DNA from: Ilyonectria destructans
Lineage: Eukaryota; Ascomycota; Sordariomycetes; Hypocreales; Nectriaceae
Assembly: GCA_020740775.1 (NCBI GenBank)
Contig: JAHEWK010000005.1
Span: 496,001 to 560,000 of the forward strand
Length of the DNA stretch: 64,000 nt
Direction of reading: 5' to 3'
Positions 54,405-64,000 of the stretch are shown here, piece after piece. Every line of letters begins with the position of its first letter. The first letter of the stretch is position 1. The notes below the pieces were generated by a model. That model did not search any database, had not been told where the DNA came from, and saw only the letters and a program-made list of their open reading frames with translations. The position numbers and the translations under genes were made by a program.

Positions 54405-55820
54405 ATGGCAAGGATGTGGTCGCCATTTCCTGAATTCAACAACGAGATTAATGTTGAGTACGTCGTCATCTTTGCCGGGCTCCTCATTCCTGGGCGCGGA
54501 GATCCCATTCCCAAAGGCGCAGTAGGCATCTGCACCAAAGATGGTTCTATCTATTATGTTGGCCCACAATCGAAGCTGCCACAAACGCTCCAGTCAACGC
54601 CCCCAACACATGTCAACTACCTTCTCCCCGGGCTCTGGGATTGCCACACACATTTCGCGGGAACTCTCCAGGCCGATTTCCCAGCCTTTGTCCAGACTCA
54701 CCCGGCTGCTTGCGGTGCAGCTATAGCACGAGGGTTTTACGATACGCTCATGGCTGGATTTACTAGCGTGCGAGATGTAGGGTCGTTCGCTATTGAAGCC
54801 TACAGTGCCGTCAAGGCTGGCTTGATTCTCGGGCCCACTGTCTTCGGTGCCGGCGGCGCAATTGGTATCACAGGCGGGAGCTGCGACGGCGTCAAGTTGC
54901 CTGCGGACTGGATGTATGGACGACAGGGAGTCCAACAGCACAACCAATGGCCCGGCATCAGTACGTTGGTCCTGGCGGATGGAGTGGACGAGTGTCGGCG
55001 AGCTGTACGTTTGCAGATTCGCCGTGGAGCATCGTGCATCAAAGTCGTCACGACGGGGGGCGTCATGAGCACTGCAGACAATCCAGAGTACCGCCAGTAT
55101 TCAGATGCCGAGCTTGAAGCTCTCATCGATGAGGCTACATTGCAGGGTCGAGCTGTTGCAGCTCATGCCCATGGAAAAGCGGGTATAATGGCCTCCATCA
55201 ACCTCGGTGCTTCCACAATCGAACACGGCAGCTACCTAGATGAAGAAGCAGCAGAGCTTATGCGAGAAAAGGGAGTGACGCTGGTTTCTACGCGACATAT
55301 CGTTGAGGCCGGGCTTAGCCGCCTTGACAAGATGCCACCAGAGACCAGCGCCAAAATGGTTGCCATTGCAGGGAAACATCTTGACGCCTATCGAATTGCG
55401 GTACGGACTGGCGTTAAAATTGCCCTCGGAACAGATATTTGCTCTTCAGACCCCAAGGAAACAATTAGCCACGGCAACAACGGGCATGAGCTGGTGTGGG
55501 CTGTGAAAAAGGCTGGAATGACACCACTCGGCGCTATCGAAGCAGCCACAGCTAACTCCGCCGAGACGCTCGGTCTCCAGGCTCCCAAGAAGGGCATCAT
55601 CAAGGAAGGTTGGGACGCCGACATGATTGCGCTAGACGAGAACCCTTTGGAGAATATTGACGTTTTCGCGAAACCTGATAACATCAAGTACGTCTGGCAA
55701 GGCGGGAAGCAAGTCAAATCGCCCCAGGCAAGTCATTGGCCTCCGCCCACTTCAGAGACAAATGGCTGGTCGGTGGTGGATAAGCACGAATGTGTTGGGT
55801 GCCAGGTGTCAGGACTTTAA
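54405..55820 (+). CDS. Metal-dependent amidohydrolase
   Basis: An intronless gene of 471 aa. The metal ligands of the amidohydrolase superfamily are all present. They are H81 and H83 (DCHTHF), K213 (CIKVVTTGG, the likely carboxylated lysine), H254 or H256 (AHAHGKAG), H274 (IEHGS) and D344 (GTDIC). The layout is that of the imidazolonepropionase/prolidase-like group, which includes the fungal ochratoxinase; similarity to that enzyme is only by layout. It would cleave an amide or cyclic amide bond. No signal peptide is visible, so it is probably intracellular. The first ATG with correct length is used. Confidence 0.88.
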   Translation: MARMWSPFPEFNNEINVEYVVIFAGLLIPGRGDPIPKGAVGICTKDGSIYYVGPQSKLPQTLQSTPPTHVNYLLPGLWDCHTHFAGTLQADFPAFVQTHPAACGAAIARGFYDTLMAGFTSVRDVGSFAIEAYSAVKAGLILGPTVFGAGGAIGITGGSCDGVKLPADWMYGRQGVQQHNQWPGISTLVLADGVDECRRAVRLQIRRGASCIKVVTTGGVMSTADNPEYRQYSDAELEALIDEATLQGRAVAAHAHGKAGIMASINLGASTIEHGSYLDEEAAELMREKGVTLVSTRHIVEAGLSRLDKMPPETSAKMVAIAGKHLDAYRIAVRTGVKIALGTDICSSDPKETISHGNNGHELVWAVKKAGMTPLGAIEAATANSAETLGLQAPKKGIIKEGWDADMIALDENPLENIDVFAKPDNIKYVWQGGKQVKSPQASHWPPPTSETNGWSVVDKHECVGCQVSGL

Positions 55821-56429
55821 GACTGGAAAATGTGTTGGCAAGGGTCACCTGGGTTACTTTGTATTTATTATTTTATGGAGCGTGTTAATTAAATAGAGAA
55901 TCACCTGTGCCGTAATTCCTTCACCCCTTTGGGGTAATGGGTATTGTTGAACGAAGACCACGACCGCCTACGACCGCTGTGGCCTCGGGCAGCCGGAACC
56001 TCATACAAGCCTCAATCCTCTCGCACTAGCTAGCTCGTCATGCATCACAATACACTTCTTTGGCCTCCTCACAGGAATTATGCCTGTTGAGACTTGCTTG
56101 TACGGCTGTTCAATTTAAGTACCATCAATCTAAGTACATAATGACGTGCTACTAATGTGCAGAGGCCGATATTGTACTGTTTTCATCCATATGAGCACCC
56201 ATCGGATTCTGTTTGACTCTCACGTGTCAGGTGGACTGGGGCGTTCTCGTTGACCTATTCGGGTATCAATAACCGCCGTGGTACATGAATCGTGTGGGGA
56301 TACTTGCTCAGGCCCCACCGTTGGTGTTGGAATATTACGATTGGGAGTATTTAGTGATCTTTAATTTTGCCATTCACATATTGAGAATAAACGCTGGGAA
56401 TTTATTCTCTAAAAATTTACTGCCTGAAT
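55821..56429. other. Intergenic region
   Basis: This 609-bp region lies between the amidohydrolase and the aminotransferase-like gene, both rightward. A 93-codon frame at 56285-56566 overlaps the next gene in another frame and is rejected. Confidence 0.5.
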
Positions 56430-58204
56430 ATGAGCGAATCCATGCAAACCGCCGGCCCCTATGGGCCTTCAGGTCGCGCACTGGAAACATACAAGCACGG
56501 CAAAGCTTGGGATCTCATGAACCACGCCAAGCAATATCCAGCATACGATCCAAGGACTTGCCCTGATGGCTTTATAAATTTGTCCGGTGCGCTGAACATT
56601 CTGATGCGGGATTGGTTGAAGGACTATTGTGACCAAAATATGAAGAATATTCGGATTTCCGAAGGTGAGTCGTTCCTCAACATAAGGGGCCGTGTCGCTT
56701 TTATGCTTTCCCTTTCACGGCTCTCTAGCTTACAAATTGATGCAACCAAAGTGCTATCTTATGGTAGCATATCTGGTGGACCTCAGCTTCAGAGCGCCAT
56801 GGCTGCATTCTTCAACCACTTTTTTCACCCCAGTAGCCCAGTTGAGCCAGCACAGATTGTGGCAACGAATGGTGTCACGTCCATGATCGACCTTGTAGCC
56901 TGGACTCTTTGCAATCCTGGCGATGCCGTTTTGTACTTGGCGCCAACGTTCTACATGCTGGACTACGACCTAGCATCACGGAACGGTATTGTCGGTGTGT
57001 CCGTCTCTACGACCATGCTTGATAATCCATTTGGTGGTGACGACGAGGACATCCGTAAGCTGATTGAAGAATTGCAGAAATCAGCAGACTCAACTGCAGC
57101 AAAAGGATTTCCGCCGCGACTTCTGTTTCTTTGTAATCCTGCAAATCCCCAAGGCCGCTGTTACTCTGCCAAGGCTCTCGCAGCGCTCGCAGGATTCTGT
57201 GCACGTCGTCGGATGCATCTCGTCGTCGACGAGATATATGCCCTCTCCCACTTCGGTGATGAGCCTTTCTCTTCAGTTCTGGCCATCGAAGACGACGAAG
57301 AAGCGGGAGTTGACGTCAAGCAAATGATTCATGGTATTTATGGTCTGAGTAAAGACTTTGACATGGGCGGCGTTCGCATGGGATTCCTGATCTCGCGAAA
57401 CACTGCATTCGTGGATGCGATCAAAAGAGTAACGTGTGTCTACCATGTTGCGCATTTCCTGACGTTCGATTGCTCATCTATTGCATTAGTTGGTTCACGT
57501 GGATCACCGCTTTTTCCGAGGCCTTTGTTACCAATTTCTTCAGTCAGCTCAATCTTGTCCAAGAATACGTGTCCATCTACCAAAGCCGTCTCGGTGAGGC
57601 GTATGCCAGGACACACGAGGCCCTCGTCGAAAATGATATTCCATTCCAGCCAGCTACTTCTGGGCTGTTTGTTGTGATAGATCTCAGTCCGTGGATTGGA
57701 TACTTCGACGGGTCCGACAAGGTGGACAATCCAGTTGAGAGTCGCGAGGTACAGCTTTGCAACTGGCTCCTGGAGGGGGGTGTCTTTTTAAATCCGGGAC
57801 AGGTAAGTGCTTCAACACAGGGGCTTGTACCTTGCTGATAACCTTCAACATCCATCCTCGTTTAGACGTTCATGCTAAGACCAAAACATTAGTTTGCCTT
57901 TTCCGATAAGCCAGGGCAGTTCCGATTGGTTTTCACAGAAGTACCCATCGAGACTGTTGTCCTCGCAGTAGAAAGAATCCGGCTGTCCCTGGACAAGCTA
58001 CAGAACGGCTCGTTGCTTAAAAACATGTGGCGGTTCGAGAATGAGAGTGATCAGGTAAAATTGGACGACCAAACAACGTTGTGCGCTTCAGAACCTGTTC
58101 AAGACGAAAACGTCAATCGAAAAAGGACGGTCCCAGTGGAAGGAGGTGGGAAGGGACTGAGTCGATTTCGATTAGTGTGGCAGAAACTGAATTGCATACA
58201 GTAG
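56430..58204 (+). CDS. ACC-synthase-like PLP-dependent aminotransferase
   Basis: Exons 56430-56664, 56752-57433, 57490-57802 and 57893-58204 give 513 aa. The fold-type I core is clear: LSYGSISGGPQLQSA, a NPANPQGRCYS loop, VVDEIYAL, and the Schiff-base lysine in GLSKDFDMGG (K279). This matches 1-aminocyclopropane-1-carboxylate-synthase-like fungal aminotransferases. The first intron must end at an unusual AAG (56751) to reach the conserved LSYGS frame, although reading straight through also stays open and adds 29 residues. The C-terminal tail of about 70 residues is charged and family-atypical. Substrate unknown. Confidence 0.82.
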
Positions 58205-58342
58205 AATGTAGCAAGAAAGGTGATCTTGATGTTTGCTTTAGCACTTGTGTGGTCTATTTCTTATTACTGCCAAGTATATTTAAGATAATTACACACTTCT
58301 AGATTCCCACTGCATATTCATAAAGAATAGCGATATGTTTAT

Positions 58343-60594
58343 CTATGTTTGTATGCCTCTGCCCTGGAAGACATTCATAATCAGTCTTCCACATGTTGGG
58401 TGGTAGAAGTTTTTGTATTTGTTGAATATTTGGATCGCATACTTCTTGTCTAAATCGATAAGCTCCTCGAATCTATTTGCATGTGAGTCTTCTGGTTTTG
58501 TTTTGAAAAGTGAACGGAAGGGTGCAGCGATGTGAACATACAGTGGTCTTACGAATTTCATTCGTCCAGTTTCTCCCAAAACATTCGCCGTCAGTTGCAA
58601 CGAGTCTCGATCGCCGGCCCGCAGAGCAACCCGGAGATAGCGAGACAAGACCTCGAGGTTCTTGGAATGGCGTAGCCCATACGTAGAGCCTAGTGATTCG
58701 ACATAAGCTTGGGGGATGGGATCAGACCCGGCAATGAGCTGGTCTAAGAAAACCAGCTGCTGGCCAACAATCCAGCCATCCACATCGGCGGCAGAAGGTT
58801 GAAAGGCTGAGACTGCGGAAAGAGACTGCCATTTTGCCGTTAACTGGATGCAATGGTCATAAAGCTTGGATTTGAAGTTGGGCGTTGGGGGAGCACCGGG
58901 TTCATGAAGCCACATGTGCCAATCAACAGAGGCCAGCGCCTTAGAAGCTTCGTCGTCAGCTTCGAAAAAGTCCTGCAGGCACTTTGTGAAAGCCTCTGAG
59001 TCCACTGCCTTTCGTGAGAATGATTTAAAGTACTAATTGCGTCCGTTAGTTTCCTTTCCATGATGAATTTTGATTTCTGTCAGACATGGAACATACGTGC
59101 CGGGCAAACACAAGCCACTTCTCTCTCCCAACGGTCTTTTCCAAATAACATAGGAATGTATATCCCTTCTCGTATGATATTTTGGACATGACATCATCAG
59201 GTCGTTGCCCATCAAATTGCATCACCAGGCTTGTGAATTTGCTCTCATTGCCACCGTATGACTCGATTGCATAGAGAAGCTCCTGCCAGCCGACCAATGC
59301 CTGGAATGTCTCCTCATCTTCGCCGCGCAACTTGCGGATAATATATCGCTCGATGAAGACAGTCCAGCCCTCGTTGAGCCAAAAGTGCTCCCATGAGGCG
59401 TTGGTCACTAAGTTGCCACTGAAGCTGTGGGCGAACTCGTGCGCGACGACATGCACATTTTGCCGGTCTCCTGAAATGACAGTCGCACTGTAAAAGTTGA
59501 AGATGGGGTTCTCCATCCCACCTAAGTGGAAGGATTTTGGAAGCACAACGAGGTTGTACAAGGGCCAAGGATACTCGAAAAGTAGTTCCTAACGTAATTG
59601 ACATTAGTATGGTCCTCCCAGTGAGGGTATGCACGTGAAAGGGACACTTACTTCTGCTGCTTGAATGATTCCTTCTAGATCTGGCTGTAGCTCCGCTTTG
59701 CATGCGTCCAGATGACCCGGAGTGCAATAGATGTAGCTTCTAGGACTAATTTGGGCGCTGACGAAATTACTAAATTCCAGGTATTAGAAAGAAGCCCCGC
59801 AGTCAGTGTAATAGAAACCATACCCGCTAGCGACAGAGAAGAGGTAATTAGATATCGGAATGTCCTGAATGAAGGTGTAAATTTTCGATTCAGGAGTGCC
59901 TTCAACTGCGTGGTAGATAGGATCTTGAGCCGGACACCCACTTGCCACAACTGGAAATATGGAGTGAACATGAATGTTGAATGTGGATTTCACAGAGGGT
60001 GTGTCCTGGCATGGAAAGATTGATCGGGCATGGACGGGTTCGCACTGAGAGACTATACAAACGACATGTCAGCATGTTTCCCGTGTAAGATTGGTTGAGA
60101 ACACTAACAAACAAAAGGATATTTTCCGTCATCAGTCTGTTCAGGACTGAACCATTGAAGGCCAGTAGTCTCTGAGGTCGTCTCGAAGTCAACCTATAAT
60201 GATGTCAGTCTTCGTGCACGAGTATTCTTACCCAAGTGATGAAGGGGATACTCACATTTAGTTTAATGACTTCTTCATACCTGGCAGGGTTTTGAAGGTA
60301 GATGTGCAGAGGGCTTCCGTTAGGCTCCGACCGGGGTTTAAGCTCCCATTCAGTGGGATTGCCATTGATGGCGACCCGCGTGATGTTGAGATAGCTTGTG
60401 TCAAGCACAACCTGATTCAAGTCTTCCACGCATCTAGACTTTAGCGTCAACGCGGTAGAACCGGCAATGATTTGCTGATCGAAATTGATGGCGAGTGTGA
60501 CGACCGTGTGCTCCGTCACGACCTCCTTGAAGTTGGAGCGAGTGTGGATGTCGTCGTACTGCGGCTGCGAAGCCATCGGAGCTGGAGAGGACAT
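58343..60594 (-). CDS. Leukotriene A4 hydrolase-like M1 aminopeptidase
   Basis: Six exons (60256-60594, 60109-60193, 59824-60052, 59652-59769, 59097-59588, 58343-59032) give 650 aa, within family range. The substrate motif is GGMENP. The zinc site is HEFAH at residues 307-311, with the third ligand in WLNEGWTVFIER. These residues define M1 peptidases. The C-terminal helical domain (from about residue 430) is of the leukotriene-A4-hydrolase type. Yeast homologues are cytosolic leucyl aminopeptidases with a weak epoxide-hydrolase activity. It is divergent from the OPT transporter gene at 61080-63561. The donor GTTAGT at 60108 was chosen because it restores the conserved FSQCEPVHARS. Confidence 0.9.
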
Positions 60595-61079
60595 ACTGCG
60601 AATAGTTCCGGCGCAGTACAGAGACGAAAGGCTTCCCTATTTGACCTTTGACGGGGGCCAGGCCTAACTGAAGATTCCTGTGATGAGGTTGATGATGCCA
60701 TAATCTGTGGAGATGTTCGCTCCATATGTCCCTTCATAGCCTAGTTAGCGGGTTGACCCCACACGCAATCGGTAATGCCGGAGTCTTGTCCGCTAAACCA
60801 AAGATGGTGTTTTCGAACGATTCACGATGGTTAATGCCTTATCTACAGTAGGACATCTAGATTCAATAGCTTATCTTACAACAACGCCAACAACGGCTGC
60901 TTCTTTGGTGCGTAGATGTGATAGTAACTCCAGACAACGTCCCCAGGATGTTTATCTCGACAAGCCGGCATGCGGCGCCTTGTGAATTAAGATGTGACTT
61001 GTGTTGAGTTCGATTAAATGACCACATACATCCAACACCCACCGATGAGGTTCCAGAATCGCCGCAACAGCACGCAATC
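60595..61079. promoter_or_regulatory. Divergent promoter region
   Basis: This 485-bp region is shared by the aminopeptidase (leftward) and the OPT transporter (rightward). Peptide uptake and peptide cleavage would be a sensible co-regulated pair. No operator was identified. Confidence 0.5.
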
Positions 61080-63561
61080 ATGATATCAGAAAAGACGTCC
61101 AAGTCCGATCATGTCGGATCCAAACCTTCAATGCATTCGGAGGTAGATGGCATTCGTGGCTCTGTCCACATTGAGGACAGCACGTCGCAAGCCTTCATTG
61201 ATGTCCAAGATATCTTCCTGCCATTCCCGACTGATGATGACGACAACGTACTCCAAGATGAGACTGACATTTTGCGGATTCGAAGCATCTTCGTTGGTGT
61301 CCTTCTCGGTGCAGTTGTCAATGCCTCCAACGTCTATCTTGGTTGGTTTTTCTCATAGTCTACTCCCAGGCTGCATGCTTACATCAAATATAGGTCTAAA
61401 GACTAGTCTGACATTCCCTGCCAGTCTCTTTGGTTCCATTTTAGGATTCGCAATCATCAAGACAGTTAGCAAGGCGGTGACGGAAAGCTTTCCCATTCTC
61501 GGTGGCAAGTTCGGTCCCAAAGAGAACAACATCATCCAGACGAGTGCCACAGCTGCTGGTGGGCTGGGCACAGTCTTCACCAGTGCCATTCCTGCTCTTT
61601 ACCAGATGGAGCTTCTCAGCAACCCGAAAGAGGACTATGGAAAGATCGCCTGCTTTACTTTGGGCACTGCCTACGTCGGCTACTTCTTCGCAACTCCTCG
61701 TATGTAACTCCTCTCGTTATCAGAAATTTACCATATTATCCCCCAGAGTGTCACGCTTTTATCTAATGCGTCTTTCCAAACAGTAAGAAACCTCTTCATC
61801 GTTCAACTGGCAAGCCAGCTACGACTCGTTTTCCCTACGTCTACGGCTACAGCCACTACGATTCGTTCAATTCATATTGCCTCGGCGGGTGCGAATGAAG
61901 CCATGAAGAAAGTCAAGTTCCTCTTCATTGCTTTTGTGGCTGCTTTTGTCCTTCGAACGGCATCGTTCTTCGCAACCGGTCTGCTCTGGGATTGGCACAT
62001 CTTTACCTGGTTCTTCATCTGGGGCAACCATAACAATTCAGCCATCTTTGTGGAGAACTGGGCATGGTTCATCGAGTGGACACCTGCGGTGATTGGTTCT
62101 GGTATGATGGTCGGCATGAATACAGCCATGTCTATGTTCGCTGGTACAGTTGTCAGCTGGGCAATCATTGGACCCGTTCTTGTCCGGACGCGCGCTGCCT
62201 CTGGGCTGTTGATTATGGGAGAGGGTAACACTGGGCCGTGGAAGGACTACACGACTTATTTCAGCATGAGTCTGCAGGATCCAGTTCACAACCCAAGCCC
62301 TCGATACTGGCTATTGTGGCCGTAAGTCATCTCTGAACTTCCGATGAACGCTGGTAGATGGTTCTAGGTTAGCTAATTATCTTTCCAGAGGTGTTCTTCT
62401 CATGATTGTTGTATCTATCGCAGAGATGCTATGTCAGTATCGCGTGTTGCAATTTGCTGCACTTGCGACTGTTCAAGAGCTTACCAAGGCCATCATCGCC
62501 GGGCTCAATTTGGTTGGGTTGAACTCCCAGCATCTGGCTAAATTTGTGGCACGGGAGGACCAGCACAACGTGGAAGAGGAAGTTCCAGACCACCATCGTA
62601 TCAAGACGTGGATGTGGGGTTCGGGATTGATTCTGTCCATTATTGTCACGGCCATTAGCTGCGGCCTGCAGTGGAACGTACCTGTATCAATCACTGTCGT
62701 CTCCGTCGTTTTGGCTATGATCTTCACACAAGTTGCCATTCTCAGCACTGGAATGACCGATATGACACCGCTCACAGCCGTCTCGAAGTCGTCACAGCTA
62801 ATCCTCGGCGGCGTCACCCGAAACGACGGATATGCCCTTCACAAGTCCCAGCTTATTAACTCCATCGGCGGTTCCATCGCCTGTGGTATTGCTAGCCAGG
62901 CCACAGATCTGACGGCCGACTTCAGAGTTGGGTAAGTCAAGGCAGCGTTTCGTTCTTGTTGCGGGTGGGAACTGACATACATTGCAGATATCTTCTAGGT
63001 ACCCCTGTGCGCGCTCAATGGATAGCACAGGGAATTGCTACGCTGGCTGCCGTTTTCCTCTCTCCCGGCATCTTTATCGTCTTCGCAACAGCTTATCCCT
63101 GTATTCTAGATCTCAGTGCCCAGAGTTGCGCCTTTGCTGCGCCATCTGTCAGTGCCTGGCGTGCCGCGACAATCGCTTCCACGAGCCCGAGTCTGCCAAT
63201 CCCCACGTCTTCAGGAATCTTTGCCATCTGTCTCTCCATCTTTGGCGCCGCACTTGTCGTTTTGAAGCACTTCGTGCTGACGGGTGATAGAGAGAAGTAT
63301 CGTGCTTATGTCCCCAACATGATGGGCTTTGGTATCATGATGGTCGTCCCGGCGCCGTCGCTAGGCATCGCCATTGCTATGGGGGCTTTTATCGCTGCAG
63401 CGTGGGAGAAGTTTTGGCCGCAGACTCATCAAGCGTTTTTGTTTCCCGTGGTTGCTGGCATGATTGCCCGCGAGGGAATCGGAGGGGTCGCTAATGCGAT
63501 CATGTCGATTGCCGGCGTCTCAGCTGGTACAAATGTCGCGTGTCCTGCAGGTAGCTGCTGA
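61080..63561 (+). CDS. OPT-family oligopeptide transporter
   Basis: Exons 61080-61341, 61394-61699, 61784-62321, 62389-62931 and 62988-63561 give 740 aa. An acidic, cytosolic N-terminus precedes about 14 hydrophobic segments. Family-like blocks include LKTSLTFPASLFGSILG, KFGPKENNIIQTSATAAGG, MVGMNTAMSMFAGTVVSWA and NMMGFGIMMVVPAPSLGIAI. The NNIIQTSATAAGG block is characteristic of the metal-chelate/peptide (YSL-like) branch. It would import small peptides or peptide-metal chelates with protons at the plasma membrane. Frame and intron phase agree across all junctions. Confidence 0.9.
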
Positions 63562-63828
63562 GAGTCTAAGAAGTTGGGCGGAGGGTTGACGGAACCGTAT
63601 ATCTTCTATCCTAAGTCAGGAACCATTTCTATTCTAAAGTAACCATCCGTGTTGTATATTATTCCCCATAATTTGTATCACGATAATTTAAATACTGGTA
63701 CACACAACTAAAACCTCACTGTGTAAAACTCACCTGGGTCGAAGGGTGGCCATGTTTAGAACATCTATATTTGGACTGCTTCCGCCGTATAAACTTAGAA
63801 GCTGATTGACTTGTACCAGCTATCCCCT

Positions 63829-64000
63829 TCAAACAGGCTGAACCTTGAAACTGAATGATGCACGACCAGTAACAACTCCCATAGTGTTCTTCAGCTGCAG
63901 GTGATGGAACTTTTCCAATTCGCTTCCAACTTCAACCGTTCCGACTTGCAACTGCTCCAGCACCTCCACGACCACGGCATATAGAATGTCCAGACTGCCG
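63829..64000 (-). CDS. Partial gene, C-terminal end
   Basis: An open frame of 57 codons on the minus strand runs off the right edge and ends in TGA at 63829-63831. The end is protein-like (LQLKNTMGVVTGRASFSFKV), and the preceding part alternates hydrophobic and acidic residues. I do not recognise the family. Confidence 0.4.
   Translation of the reverse strand, partial: GSLDILYAVVVEVLEQLQVGTVEVGSELEKFHHLQLKNTMGVVTGRASFSFKVQPV

Overview
The window is nuclear DNA from a filamentous ascomycete (Pezizomycotina, most likely Eurotiales such as Aspergillus or Penicillium; this is inferred from gene families, not proven). Most genes carry 45-90 bp introns with GTRNGT donors, CTAAC-type branch sites and AG acceptors. 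Gene families include fungal oxidative tailoring enzymes, hydrophobin-like proteins, an NLR-type receptor and a chromovirus. Exon structures were worked out by hand from splice signals and reading-frame closure.

Region 1 (51-15235) looks like one flank of a secondary-metabolite gene cluster. It holds a salicylate-hydroxylase-like FAD monooxygenase, an FMO-type monooxygenase, a YCII-like protein, two different SnoaL/NTF2-fold proteins, a DUF1857-like protein, a conserved membrane-anchored protein, a sugar-porter-type MFS transporter, a small four-helix membrane protein (DUF4267-like) and an SDR. No backbone synthase or cluster regulator is visible. The first gene starts 51 bases from the window edge, so the core enzyme may lie outside.

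Region 2 (15236-32126) is gene-poor. It has a RidA/YjgF protein, a Ser/Thr-rich secreted wall protein, a GT8 glycosyltransferase, a second FAD monooxygenase, a 5'-truncated LINE, a LITAF-domain protein and an Mnn2-like mannosyltransferase. Two copies of a ~155-bp dispersed repeat lie in opposite orientation at 17.8 and 32.6 kb.

Region 3 (33031-46862) is the most striking part. A PNP-NACHT-ankyrin receptor gene is split inside its NACHT domain by a complete 5615-bp Ty3/gypsy chromovirus. The element has two 216-bp LTRs that read as identical and a perfect 5-bp target duplication, so the insertion is very recent. Conceptually removing the element and one duplication copy leaves an open frame of 1276 codons. 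The element shows a 12-nt self-priming signature of the Tf1/sushi type. Its gag and pol are in one frame, separated only by a UAG codon. Two more PNP-domain relatives follow: one a pseudogene, one an intact stand-alone gene. A decayed LINE lies between.

Region 4 (49060-63561) has two hydrophobin-like genes flanking a minisatellite of palindromic GGTCTAAGACC units, a metal-dependent amidohydrolase, an ACC-synthase-like PLP enzyme, a leukotriene-A4-hydrolase/M1 aminopeptidase and an OPT oligopeptide transporter. A partial gene runs off the right edge.
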